Made by a program: the position numbers and the translations under genes. From Cyclobacterium sp. 1_MG-2023 (lineage in GTDB: Bacteria > Bacteroidota > Bacteroidia > Cytophagales > Cyclobacteriaceae), in contig NZ_JAUOPC010000008.1 of NCBI RefSeq assembly GCF_030546805.1, forward strand, positions 124,001-188,000: 64,000 bases of DNA, given 5' to 3'. The notes beneath the pieces are model-generated. The model saw nothing but the letters and a program-made list of their open reading frames with translations, did no database searches and was not told where the DNA came from. Below, in pieces: positions 43,447-52,947 of the stretch. Position 1 is the first letter of the stretch; every line of letters starts with the position of its first letter.

Positions 43447-43546
43447 TTTTTAACCTATATTCACCTCTCAGGATACCCTCCTGGTGATTATAGCATACCT
43501 TCCGGGATATGCGCATAACACTATAGGATATTTTAAGCAGGCTATA

Positions 43547-44131
43547 ATGCACGAAAAATTCATCAATTACTTCTCCAAAATATCCTCTCTTTCAAAGGAA
43601 GAATCAGCCGCAATAGCTAAAAGCATGCAAACGAAAGCAATTGCAAAGGGAGAATATTTATTGAAGGAAGGACAAATTTCTGAAAACACCTACTTTGTAC
43701 TTGAAGGCTGTATAAGAGAATTTATCTTATCTGATGGAGAGGAGAAGACTACGAATTTCTTTTTTGAAGAACAATGGGCTATTTCGCTAAGTAGTTTATC
43801 TACAAATAAACCCGCGACGCACAATTGGGTTTGTATTGAAGATACTACAGTTGTGGTGGGCAATGAACAACAAGCTCAAGAACTTTTTAAAGAATTTCCA
43901 AGATTCGAAACAATATCAAGAACCATAATGGAGGCCGTTTTTGCTGAACAAAAAGAAGCCTTGACATCTTATTACACAGATTCTCCCGAGCAGCGTTATC
44001 GTAAATTATTAAAATCAAAACCCGGACTAGTACAGCGAATTCCTCAATATCATCTTGCCAGCTATATTGGGATAAAACCCGAATCTTTAAGCCGTATCAG
44101 AAAACGTATCTCCTCATCCCCTTCAGAATAA
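43547..44131 (+). CDS. Crp/Fnr-family regulator
   Basis: 194 residues from the ATG at 43547, which places the family start (MHEKFINYFSKISSLSKEE) at the N-terminus; an in-frame ATG at 43484 lies in the leader next to intron remnant I7. Beta-roll sensor (YLLKEGQISENTYFVLEGCI) and a C-terminal HTH (HLASYIGIKPESLSRIRKR). It converges with the MDR gene at 44132, with no gap between the two stops. Confidence 0.9.
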   Translation: MHEKFINYFSKISSLSKEESAAIAKSMQTKAIAKGEYLLKEGQISENTYFVLEGCIREFILSDGEEKTTNFFFEEQWAISLSSLSTNKPATHNWVCIEDTTVVVGNEQQAQELFKEFPRFETISRTIMEAVFAEQKEALTSYYTDSPEQRYRKLLKSKPGLVQRIPQYHLASYIGIKPESLSRIRKRISSSPSE

Positions 44132-45064
44132 TTAAACAGTAATTATCACATTGCCTTTTTTGTGGCCATTCTCAACATAATCGTGAGCTTCAGACATCTT
44201 TTCCAATGGATAAATACGATCAATCACAGCCTTTACCTTCCCTTTTTCTACAAGATTTTTTAAATTAAAAAAAGCACTTTTGGGAGTTAATGGCACACCT
44301 TGATCAATTGATATATATTTCCCGGTTGGCATAACCATCTTTTTGCATTTTTCTTTAAGAATGGACGATTTAGAGTTCCCTACTGCATCTATTACATATT
44401 TATAGGTTTCTAATTGATCTATAGCATTTTCGGAAGTATAATCAATCATCTCATCACTCCCCAAGGACTTGACCAAGTCAAAATTTTTGCTGCTGCAAAC
44501 ACTTGTGACCTCTGCACCCGCATCTTTCGCCAATTGTATTGCCATGGTCCCTATACTCCCTGAAGCTCCATAAATCAATACTTTATCTCCTTTATTAATG
44601 GAGGTTTTGTTAAGTAAATGTGAAGCAAGTAATCCCCCATAAGGGATAGCAGCCGCCTCAGTATGACTAATACCGGTAGGTTTAAGGGCAATATTCCAAT
44701 CTTCCGGTAGGCAGATGTATTCTGCATATGAGCCAAAACGGCGTTTTGTAGGGGAGATTGAACCATAGGCAAAAACTTCATCTCCTAAATTGAATGAGGA
44801 AACACCTTTTCCTTTGCCCACTACTATTCCGGAAGACACCATTCCGAAAATGGGATTTCTTGGCTTTCCAAAACCAAATATGAGTTGAAGAATTAATCTT
44901 GTTATTACTGGCTCATTCAATCTGCGAATCAAAACATCACTTGCGGTAACTGAAGTGGCTTGAATTTTTATAAGCACTTCATTGTGCTTTGGAGAAGGCT
45001 TCTCAGTATGTACGAGTACTAAATTTTCAGACCCTCCGTACTTTAAACATTTTATCGCTTTCAT
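44132..45064 (-). CDS. NAD(P)-dependent MDR-family oxidoreductase
   Basis: 310 residues from the ATG at 45064 (the in-frame ATG at 45118 adds 18 atypical residues). Start MKAIKCLKYGGSENLVLV; nucleotide fold VLIYGASGSIGTMAIQLAKD; FGMVSSGIVVGKGKGVSSF. No zinc-binding catalytic Cys is apparent, so a quinone-oxidoreductase type is favoured. It stands alone on the minus strand among plus-strand genes, converging on the Crp-type gene. Confidence 0.88.
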   Translation of the reverse strand: MKAIKCLKYGGSENLVLVHTEKPSPKHNEVLIKIQATSVTASDVLIRRLNEPVITRLILQLIFGFGKPRNPIFGMVSSGIVVGKGKGVSSFNLGDEVFAYGSISPTKRRFGSYAEYICLPEDWNIALKPTGISHTEAAAIPYGGLLASHLLNKTSINKGDKVLIYGASGSIGTMAIQLAKDAGAEVTSVCSSKNFDLVKSLGSDEMIDYTSENAIDQLETYKYVIDAVGNSKSSILKEKCKKMVMPTGKYISIDQGVPLTPKSAFFNLKNLVEKGKVKAVIDRIYPLEKMSEAHDYVENGHKKGNVIITV

Positions 45065-45400
45065 ATTTTGTTGTTTAATTGATAGCGCAAAATTGTACCT
45101 ACAAGAATTTAATTTCATTGACTTGGGTTAAGAAATGATCGCAACAATGAAATTAAATTTGATGGGTGTATTTATTAAGAATGCTACCAACTAAAGCGAC
45201 TTAAAAGGTTTTGTTTTAGCAAGGATTACTTCCTCTCCTTCTATAAATTAATGACAATAAATTACGCTGAAAACTCCTGTTTTTTTCCAAAATTGCCTTG
45301 TTTAAAGGAAGAAAACCAAAAAGTATACACCTTTCGAAATAGTGTATACGTTTTCAAGGCCTTGCTACACTCATCTTTGTATCAACAAACTAAAACAGAG

Positions 45401-46354
45401 ATGAGCACAACAAATCAATTTGGCAAAAAGGGGTGGACGCCCGATAGGATAAAAGACTTAACAGGCAAGACTTTCGTAATCACCGGTACTACAAGCGGTA
45501 CTGGTTTTGAAGCAGCACGCATTCTACTTTCTAAAGGCGCAAAGGTAGTGATGCTTAACAGGAACCCACAAAAAGCAAAAGCTACCATCGCTACATTGAA
45601 AGAAAACCTTGGAGGTACGATTGATGTTAGCAACATTCCCATGGACTTGGGAGAACAGGCATCAGTAAAAAGAGCCGCTACCGAAGTTTTGGAAAAAGTA
45701 GACCGCATAGATGCATTAATGTGCAATGGTGCCATTGCACAAGTACCCCAACAACAACTCACAAAAGATGGCTGGGAAAGCCAGATGGGCGTGAATTACT
45801 TTGGCCATTTCACCTTGCAAGCTTTACTCTTCCCTATGATTGAAAAATCAAAAGGGCGTATTGTTACCGTAGGTAGTCTGGGCTACGACATGGGTATCAA
45901 AACCATCAAGTTTGATGATTTGAACTGGGACAAGGATTATACAGCCAATGATGCCTATAGCCAAAGCAAATTGGCCCAAATCATGACCATTTACGAACTA
46001 CAAGACAGGTTGGCAAAAGCCGGTAAAACGGATGTAAAAGCTTATGCATGCCATCCCGGCTCTTCCAGAACATCATTAATCGCAACAAGTGGAAGTTTTA
46101 TGATGAAAATTATTTTTGGTCTTATGAAGTTATCGCCTTTGACACAACCTGCTGAAAATGGAGCCTATCCAGAATTGATGTGCGCCACAGAGCCTGATTT
46201 AGACCAAACCGCATTTTATGGTCCCACGGGCAGAAGCAATTGGGTAGGACCTGTAGGTCCGCATGAACTTAAGCCTCATGCCAAGGACAAGGCTGTCGCT
46301 AAAAGACTGTGGGAACTTTCAGAAAAGGAAACAGGTATAAAGTGGGATATTTAA
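45401..46354 (+). CDS. SDR of the light-dependent protochlorophyllide reductase-like subgroup
   Basis: 317 residues from the ATG at 45401. An in-frame ATG at 45251 is rejected because a CATCTTTG promoter box lies at 45372. Motifs: FVITGTTSGTGFEAARILL, LMCNGAIAQVP (NAG variant), GRIVTVGSLGYDM, AYSQSKLAQIM and a C-terminal GPTGRSNWVGPVGPHEL block typical of this SDR group. Substrate unknown. Confidence 0.9.
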   Translation: MSTTNQFGKKGWTPDRIKDLTGKTFVITGTTSGTGFEAARILLSKGAKVVMLNRNPQKAKATIATLKENLGGTIDVSNIPMDLGEQASVKRAATEVLEKVDRIDALMCNGAIAQVPQQQLTKDGWESQMGVNYFGHFTLQALLFPMIEKSKGRIVTVGSLGYDMGIKTIKFDDLNWDKDYTANDAYSQSKLAQIMTIYELQDRLAKAGKTDVKAYACHPGSSRTSLIATSGSFMMKIIFGLMKLSPLTQPAENGAYPELMCATEPDLDQTAFYGPTGRSNWVGPVGPHELKPHAKDKAVAKRLWELSEKETGIKWDI

Positions 46355-46808
46355 TTTATAAAAGCTAGCCAAAAAAACACCTCAGATGAAAATTATCAAA
46401 GATATGCTTCATATCGTTTTACAACCCTACTATATAGGGAATTTAAACATAAAGCTTAATTTTCGAGCCTAAGGTGTTGCTTTAACAACTTAAAACCATC
46501 CCAAATAGCTTCACAAGGGGAGAAATACTAAAGGTCTTAACTGCTGTTCAACAAAAACTTAAAATAAATCAATGATGGATATTCTTAAGCACTAGGGGAA
46601 GTGGCCTTTTATCCATTCCAATAGAAATGTTTCCATTTGAAAATTTTAGGCAAATGACTACTAAAATCCCTATCTTAGATGACCATTAAAAAACAAGCGC
46701 TGACCTTAATCGGCTTATCCACGAAGAGGAAACATCATTGCCTTGAGTAGAAGGATTCCGAAACCTTAATTTTAAACTCCATTTACAAAAATCAATATTG
46801 CCATTCAA
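46355..46808. other. Intergenic region with imperfect terminal repeats
   Basis: AACACCTCAG near 46376 and CTAAGGTGTT near 46469 form an imperfect inverted repeat around roughly 80 AT-rich bases; this could be a terminator arm or a tiny mobile fragment. No reading frame of interest is seen in the 454 bases. Confidence 0.3.
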
Positions 46809-47498
46809 ATGGATTATTCCGAAACAAACAGACTATCAAGGTTAACTGCGATCCTGATTCAATTGCAGACAAAACGAGTGGTGACCGCTTCGGAATTGGC
46901 AAATAAATTTGATGTAAGTAAAAGAACGATTTACAGGGACATAAAAGCATTGGAGCAATCCGGCGTACCTGTTTTAACAGAAGAAGGGAAAGGTTATTCT
47001 CTAATGGAGGGTTACAAAATCCCACCCGTAATGTTTACCGAAAAACAAGCAAATGCTTTGATACTTGCGGAACAACTCGTGCTAAAGAGTAAGGATGCAT
47101 CTTTTGTAAAAGATTACGGGGAAGCCATTGAGAAAATTAAATCAATCCTTAAGTACACCGTCAAAGACAAAACTAACTTACTTACAGGCAGGACTCAGTA
47201 CCAACAAGTGCTAAGCCAAGAAAGGAATAGTGACAATTTATCGGATTTACAATACGCATTGACCAATTTTAACCTTGTAAGGATAGCGTATGTCAACAAG
47301 GAAAAAATGGTGACCGAAAGAATAATAGAGCCATTTGCAATATTAAATTCTGAAAATTGGTATTTGGTTGCCTGGTGTCGTTTGCGCGATGAATTCCGAT
47401 TTTTTCGACCGGATAGAATTCAAAAGATGGAGATCCTAACAGAAAAATTTGAACCTCATAAAATGACTCTACAAGAATATTTTGACAAATACCACTAG
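46809..47498 (+). CDS. YafY-type HTH/WYL-domain transcriptional regulator
   Basis: 229 residues. N-terminal HTH_11 domain (RVVTASELANKFDVSKRTIY, then RDIKALEQSGVPV) and a WYL domain (VRIAYVNKEKMV; EPFAILNSENWYLVAWCRLR, then RFFRPDRI). WYL domains sense ligands such as nucleotides or small metabolites. The epoxide-hydrolase-like gene follows after 87 bases and is a likely target. Confidence 0.92.
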   Translation: MDYSETNRLSRLTAILIQLQTKRVVTASELANKFDVSKRTIYRDIKALEQSGVPVLTEEGKGYSLMEGYKIPPVMFTEKQANALILAEQLVLKSKDASFVKDYGEAIEKIKSILKYTVKDKTNLLTGRTQYQQVLSQERNSDNLSDLQYALTNFNLVRIAYVNKEKMVTERIIEPFAILNSENWYLVAWCRLRDEFRFFRPDRIQKMEILTEKFEPHKMTLQEYFDKYH

Positions 47499-47585
47499 CC
47501 CTTTCTGACCCTTGCCATAAGGCTGTCACCGGCTGAATTTACTTTTGAATTCTAATATTATTTTAAACATAAAAGAACAAAAGTA

Positions 47586-48530
47586 ATGGACAATAAGTCA
47601 ATCGAATTCCCAAGCTCCACCATGATTTCAGTTAATGGTATTGAACTGGAAGTATTTGAGGCAGGTAAACAAAATAAAGGCAAACCTATTGTACTCTGCC
47701 ATGGCTTTCCTGAGACGGCCTACTCATGGCGTTTTCAAATTCCGGAACTTGTCAAAGCCGGCTATCATATCCTTGCACCTAACCAGCGAGGTTATGGCAA
47801 CTCATCCTGCCCAACAGAAATAACACAATATGACATTGAACATTTAACAGGTGACTTGGTAGGCTTACTTGATTACTATGGATACAAGGATGCCCTATTC
47901 ATAGGCCATGATTGGGGGGCAAATGTTGTCTGGAATCTTGGGATACTGCATCCGGAGCGAGTAAAAAGAATAATAAACTTGGCTTTACCTTATCAAGTTC
48001 GTGGAGAAAAACCCTGGATTGAGTGGATGGAGGAAATATTCGGAGAAGAAAACTATTTCGTTCACTTTAACCGTCAACAAGGAGTAGCAGATGCCATATT
48101 AAATGATAATACATCTAATTTCCTAGGCAATTTATTCCGTAAAAATGTACCAATCACTCCACCCGAACCGGGCATGCTAATGATTAATCTTGCAAGGAAA
48201 GAAAAACCACTCGGTGAACCCCTGATGAGTGAAAGGGAATTGGCTGTTTATATTTCCGCCTTCGAAACATCCGGTTTTACAGGAAGTATAAACTGGTACA
48301 GAAACCTAGACCGAAATTGGCATTTATTGGCAGATATAAATCCTGTCATCCCACACCCTACGTTAATGATTTATGGTGAACAAGACATGATTCCTAAATC
48401 AGAAAACCTAACAAATTTTGTTCCCAATGCAGAAGTGGTCAGTATAGATTGTGGTCATTGTATACAACAAGAAAAACCGGAAGAAACAAACCAAGCGATT
48501 CTGGCATGGCTAAGCCAAAAGCAATCCTAA
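47586..48530 (+). CDS. Epoxide-hydrolase-like alpha/beta hydrolase
   Basis: 314 residues, cytoplasmic. HGFPETAYSW gives the oxyanion HGxP motif, LAPNQRGYGNSS follows, and the elbow FIGHDWGANVVW has an Asp nucleophile, as in epoxide hydrolases and dehalogenases. IYGEQDMIPK and DCGHCIQQEKPEETN supply the Asp and His. Paired with a WYL regulator upstream; a strong terminator hairpin follows. Confidence 0.9.
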   Translation: MDNKSIEFPSSTMISVNGIELEVFEAGKQNKGKPIVLCHGFPETAYSWRFQIPELVKAGYHILAPNQRGYGNSSCPTEITQYDIEHLTGDLVGLLDYYGYKDALFIGHDWGANVVWNLGILHPERVKRIINLALPYQVRGEKPWIEWMEEIFGEENYFVHFNRQQGVADAILNDNTSNFLGNLFRKNVPITPPEPGMLMINLARKEKPLGEPLMSERELAVYISAFETSGFTGSINWYRNLDRNWHLLADINPVIPHPTLMIYGEQDMIPKSENLTNFVPNAEVVSIDCGHCIQQEKPEETNQAILAWLSQKQS

Positions 48531-48928
48531 ATAGGAACCTATTCTCCTATTAGCCAAACAGACTAAAGAAACTGGTAAAATATTTACCGGTACAAAAAGT
48601 CTGTTTGGCTTTTTGGGAGAAAGTTATTTTTTTTGTATTGATTGAAAATAGCATTTACTAAGGCAGCTGTTTCTTCTATGAATTTGATAACTGCCTCCAT
48701 TTTAGCATTCATGAAGCTCCATAAAAGCTAAAATAGTAAAAAAGCCTATCTTAAGTTTGGTTGGCCCTCTTCTCTACCTTGGTATAAAAAAACACACGGT
48801 AGCTACCACTATTGGGACATTTTATCCTTTTACTTTATTGTTTACCCTCCTTTAAAGGTCTTATTTTTTCTCTAAAAGTGGTTCCTTCTTCCATTATCAA
48901 TCTTTATCTTTAAGGAAAACAAGGTACT
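48531..48928. other. Intergenic region with a minus-strand coding-like relic
   Basis: Apart from the terminator at 48552 it holds a short minus-strand frame near 48715-48600 (MNAKMEAVIKFIEETAALVN). It has no upstream context and is probably a relic or chance. No other feature is seen. Confidence 0.3.
48552..48615 (+). terminator. Rho-independent terminator with long stem
   Basis: AGCCAAACAGACT (48552-48564) pairs perfectly with AGTCTGTTTGGCT (48598-48610), then TTTTT. A smaller inner hairpin (GGTAAA...TTTACC) occupies the loop. It is 21 bases after the hydrolase stop. Confidence 0.8.
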
Positions 48929-51310
48929 ATGTCTATTCTAAAAACCTTAATTTTCTTATTCATCCCCGTATTTGGCTTTTCGACTCAACAAAACAAAGGT
49001 TTTTTTGATTTTGAATGGCAGGAAAAAGATGGCAAAATCATTCTTACCATTGATGAACTTGGGGAAGAGTTTTTATACGTCAATGCCTTAGCAACGGGGG
49101 TTGGATCTAATGATTTAGGATTAGACCGTGGTCAATTGGGAGGAAGACGAATAGTGAAATTTGAAAAAGTCGGTAATAAAATTTTGCTTATACAACCCAA
49201 TTATAATTTCCGAGGAACAAGCGATAACCAGGCAGAGGCAAATTCTATAGAAGAAGCATTTGCAAAATCCGTCATTGGTGGATTCCCAATTCTTAATGCC
49301 GAAAATGGGCGCTACCGCATTGATATTACAGATTTTTTGCTTCGTGATGCCCATGGTATTGCCAACACTTTAAGTAGGAAAAATCAAGGCAACTATACAG
49401 TGGATCAATCGAAGTCTGCCATTTATTTACCAAATACAATCAGCTTTCCTGATAATACTGAATTTGAAGCAATGGTTACCCTTAAGGGCAATGCTATAGG
49501 GGCAGAAATTCGTAGTGTAACTCCGGATGCAGGCTTTGTAACCGTAAATATGCACCATTCATTTATTCGTTTGCCGGACAATAATTACAAACCAAGGGCA
49601 TTTCATCCATCAGCAGGTTATTTTGGTATTGGCTATTCAGATTATTCCGCACCCATTTATGAAAACATAAACAAAAGGTTAATTACAAGGCACCGATTAA
49701 AGAAAAAAGACCCCACGGCAAAAATGAGCGAGGCAGTTGAGCCTATTGTTTATTATTTAGATCCGGGTTGCCCGGAACCCGTAAAGTCTGCTTTACTGGA
49801 GGGGGCAAAATGGTGGAATCAAGCCTTCGAAGCAGCAGGCTACATCAATGCTTTTCAGGTAAAAGTATTGCCGAAAAATGCACACCCCTTAGATATCCGT
49901 TACAATGTCATTCAATGGGTTCACCGAAGTACGCGAGGCTGGAGTTATGGCAGTACCATTACTGACCCAAGAACGGGAGAAATAATAAAAGGCCATGTAA
50001 GCTTAGGCTCTCTTCGTGTTCGTCAAGATTTTATGATTGCCCAAGGTATTTTGTCTCCCTATGCCAATTCAAACCTTAATCACGATGAATTAATGGAGCT
50101 TGCCTTGGCAAGATTACGTCAGCTTTCAGCTCATGAAATTGGCCATACTATTGGTTTGGCGCACAACTTTGCCGCTTCTGTCGATAATAGGGCCTCTGTT
50201 ATGGATTACCCACACCCCTTGATTGATATTGTGAATGGAAAGGCAGACATCAGCAATGCCTATGATGATCAAATTGGAGACTGGGATAAACGAGCAGTCC
50301 TATATGGTTACCAGGATTTTGATCCACAAACCAATGAACAAGCAGCTTTGGAGCAAATTTTAAAAGAAACGATACAATCCAATACCGAATTTATATCTGA
50401 CAAAGATGCACGCGCGAGAGGAGGTTTGCATCCGACTGCCCACCTTTGGGACAATGGAAATAATGCCATTGACGAATTGGAACGTTTAAATAAAGTTAGG
50501 GCTTTTTCCATGAAAAACTTTGGAGAAAATACCATAACGGAGGGAACGCCTTACTCAGCCTTGGAAAATATTTTGGTCCCGCTTTATTTTATGAATCGTT
50601 ATCAAGTTGAAGCAGTTTCCAAACTGATTGGTGGCGTAGCTTATAGCTATGCCGTGAAAGGGTACGATGAAAGGCCAAATATTCATCCGGTTGATGTGAA
50701 AACCCAAGAACAGGCCGTGGAAGCTTTATTAAAAACTGTTGCGCCAAATTATTTACAAATTCCCCAGCATATAAAAGCGTTAATTCCACCACCTGCCTAT
50801 GGTTATAACAAAGACCGAGAGTCCTTTGCCGGAAATACCGGATTTTTGTTAGACCCTCTTGCTGCAGCAGCTGCAGCGACAAATAATTTATTTCGTTTTA
50901 TGTTCCAATCCGAACGATTGGCAAGAATCAATCAGCAAAAAGATTATGACCTGAAAGCGTATTACGATCAAGTTTGCCAAACAATTTTTAATGCAAAAGT
51001 TAAAACCGATGAGGAGAGGAGAATCAATCAAATTGTTCAAACAAGTTTTGTAACAAATTTAATTCAAGCCGGCATTCAAAACCCTGACCTCCAAGTAAAA
51101 GCCATTTCTAAATATTATTTACAGGAAGAAGTAAACCCCAAGTATTTAACTAAAAATGGAGATAGCTTTGAAGATAAGGCACACTTGGCCGCATTAATTG
51201 AGATGATAACCAATGCAACAATTGATCCCGAAAGTTGGACAAAACCACAGATTCAAGAAATGCCTCCGGGCTCACCAATTGGCTGTGGGGATTTTCATGA
51301 TTCTCAATAA
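48929..51310 (+). CDS. Zinc-dependent metalloprotease (DUF5117/DUF4953-type)
   Basis: 793 residues with a signal peptide (LKTLIFLFIPVFGFSTQQ). The metzincin-type site HEIGHTIGLAH (HExxHxxGxxH) near residue 400 is followed by SVMDYPHP, a Met-turn. N-terminal DUF5117-like region: ILTIDELGEEFLYVNALATG, GLDRGQLGGRRIVKFE. Such proteins are common exported metalloproteases in Bacteroidota, with undefined substrates. Transcribed alone. Confidence 0.9.
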   Translation: MSILKTLIFLFIPVFGFSTQQNKGFFDFEWQEKDGKIILTIDELGEEFLYVNALATGVGSNDLGLDRGQLGGRRIVKFEKVGNKILLIQPNYNFRGTSDNQAEANSIEEAFAKSVIGGFPILNAENGRYRIDITDFLLRDAHGIANTLSRKNQGNYTVDQSKSAIYLPNTISFPDNTEFEAMVTLKGNAIGAEIRSVTPDAGFVTVNMHHSFIRLPDNNYKPRAFHPSAGYFGIGYSDYSAPIYENINKRLITRHRLKKKDPTAKMSEAVEPIVYYLDPGCPEPVKSALLEGAKWWNQAFEAAGYINAFQVKVLPKNAHPLDIRYNVIQWVHRSTRGWSYGSTITDPRTGEIIKGHVSLGSLRVRQDFMIAQGILSPYANSNLNHDELMELALARLRQLSAHEIGHTIGLAHNFAASVDNRASVMDYPHPLIDIVNGKADISNAYDDQIGDWDKRAVLYGYQDFDPQTNEQAALEQILKETIQSNTEFISDKDARARGGLHPTAHLWDNGNNAIDELERLNKVRAFSMKNFGENTITEGTPYSALENILVPLYFMNRYQVEAVSKLIGGVAYSYAVKGYDERPNIHPVDVKTQEQAVEALLKTVAPNYLQIPQHIKALIPPPAYGYNKDRESFAGNTGFLLDPLAAAAAATNNLFRFMFQSERLARINQQKDYDLKAYYDQVCQTIFNAKVKTDEERRINQIVQTSFVTNLIQAGIQNPDLQVKAISKYYLQEEVNPKYLTKNGDSFEDKAHLAALIEMITNATIDPESWTKPQIQEMPPGSPIGCGDFHDSQ

Positions 51311-51471
51311 CGAAAGGGCTTTATTTCGCTAGTGCTTGAAATCATTATATAAACAGGGCATTTGGATCAGACACTGTATTTAGGATATAGGGCTATTTTC
51401 TTAGCGTTTTCTATCATTTAATAAATATTTTTTATTCTAACTTTATCAATAGGTAGTCTCTTTAAATCATT

Positions 51472-51957
51472 ATGAAAAAAAAAGAAAAACGGTTTTGGAA
51501 ACAACAATTACAATGCAAACCCGAAGATTTTGAGAAACAAATTGGGGAGCACCTTGACCTTAATTTATGGTCTATACCGGTAACAGATGAAATCATTTCT
51601 TTTTTAGTCCCTTATATGGGTAAGATAACCAAGGCAAACCTCACCCATACAGACATTACAGACGATGGTGTCAATACATTAGGTACTTTGACTCAATTGA
51701 AATACTTAAAATTAAAAGACACAGCCATAACTGCAGATTGTATTCCTGCGCTTACAAAGCTTAAAAACCTGGAAGAATTACATTTAGGTTTTATAGAAGC
51801 CAATTGCAAAGATATTTTACCTTTAAGTCAATTAAAATTACTCAAGCTTGTTGTTAGCCTAGACGAAATAAATCATGAAGATTTAAATAGGTTTTTAGAA
51901 AAAAACCCTCGGTTGGAATTGATCGTTAATTCGAAAAGGTACGAGTTAAGCCAATAA
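51472..51957 (+). CDS. Small leucine-rich-repeat-like protein
   Basis: 161 residues, no signal peptide. Several LRR-like turns: KANLTHTDITDDGVNTLGTL, LKYLKLKDTAITADCIPAL, LKNLEELHLGFIEANCKDI. Four or five repeats form a short solenoid, suggesting protein binding. Function unknown; no operon partner. Confidence 0.7.
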   Translation: MKKKEKRFWKQQLQCKPEDFEKQIGEHLDLNLWSIPVTDEIISFLVPYMGKITKANLTHTDITDDGVNTLGTLTQLKYLKLKDTAITADCIPALTKLKNLEELHLGFIEANCKDILPLSQLKLLKLVVSLDEINHEDLNRFLEKNPRLELIVNSKRYELSQ

Positions 51958-52323
51958 AATACCGGTAATTCCCAAGTTAAAGTCCATTCTTAGTGAATTG
52001 TTTTTATTTTATAGGAATGCTATAAGTTAAAGGCCCTGCTTGAATCATAATAGAAAATCAATCGCTAGCGGATAGGTGTCGCAGGATTAGGATGAAGGTA
52101 TGGGCTTAAAATATAATTAGTCTGAATGCGCTTTATATTTTCTATGCCCAAGCCAAGACTAAACTACCAGTTCGCCTCGACAGGACAACCTCACAAGCAT
52201 GAACATGTTAATCGCTTGACGAACTTATTTGCGATAGAAAATTGATACAAGTGATCAAAAGTTCTGGAGGCTTTGAATGACCATTTGAAGGATCAATTTT
52301 TAAAGACTATATTCAACCTTAAG
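51958..52323. other. Intergenic region upstream of Crp-type gene
   Basis: I see no gene or strong repeat. An in-frame ATG at 52273 would extend the next gene by 17 residues, but the family start is at 52324. Confidence 0.4.
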
Positions 52324-52887
52324 ATGGAAAATTTTATTGCATACTTGAAAAGCATCTCCTCGCTAAAGGAAGAGAGCACCAAAGATTTTTTTTCAAAATG
52401 CCAAATATTTACTTTTAAGAAAGGGCATCAATTGGTAAAGCCCGGGCAGGTTTCTCAATATCTATACTTTGTTAAGTCAGGAATGGGCAAAGTTTACTAC
52501 CTCAAGGAAGAAAAGGAACTTATTGATTGGTTCAGTGATGAAGGGAATTTGTTGACCTCCGTCACAAGCTTTTTAACCCATCAACCAAGCAGGCATTTTG
52601 TACAGCTTATGGAAGATTCCGTTTTGATAGGCATTTCTTACCGAGACTTAGAGGAGTTGTTTTCCAAACATCATGACTTGGAAAGGCTAGGTAGGCAGCT
52701 TTGCATCATGGCTTTGGTCCAGCTTCAAGATAGAGTCAATGCCATGCAGTTCCAAACGGCGAAAGAAAGGTATGATCATTTTTTAGTTCAATTCCCCAAT
52801 TGTATCAACAGGATTTCCTTAGGAGAATTGGCCTCTTATTTAGGAATGACCCAAGTAACCCTTAGCAGAATTAGGGGGCTCAAGTGA
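52324..52887 (+). CDS. Crp/Fnr-family regulator
   Basis: 187 residues from the ATG at 52324 (MENFIAYLKSISSLKEES is the usual family start). Beta-roll sensor (HQLVKPGQVSQYLYFVKSGM) and a C-terminal HTH (ELASYLGMTQVTLSRIRGL). Fourth member of this subgroup in the window. The MBL-fold gene follows after 60 bases and is its probable target. Confidence 0.9.
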   Translation: MENFIAYLKSISSLKEESTKDFFSKCQIFTFKKGHQLVKPGQVSQYLYFVKSGMGKVYYLKEEKELIDWFSDEGNLLTSVTSFLTHQPSRHFVQLMEDSVLIGISYRDLEELFSKHHDLERLGRQLCIMALVQLQDRVNAMQFQTAKERYDHFLVQFPNCINRISLGELASYLGMTQVTLSRIRGLK

Positions 52888-52947
52888 TTTTTTAACATTG
52901 GTAAAAAGAAATCAGCTTTAATAGGCCCAGCTTTGTATAAAAATAAT

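Noticed and set aside
46376-46478. Miniature inverted-repeat element
   Set aside because: The terminal repeats are only about 10 bases and imperfect, with no target duplication and no second copy in the window.
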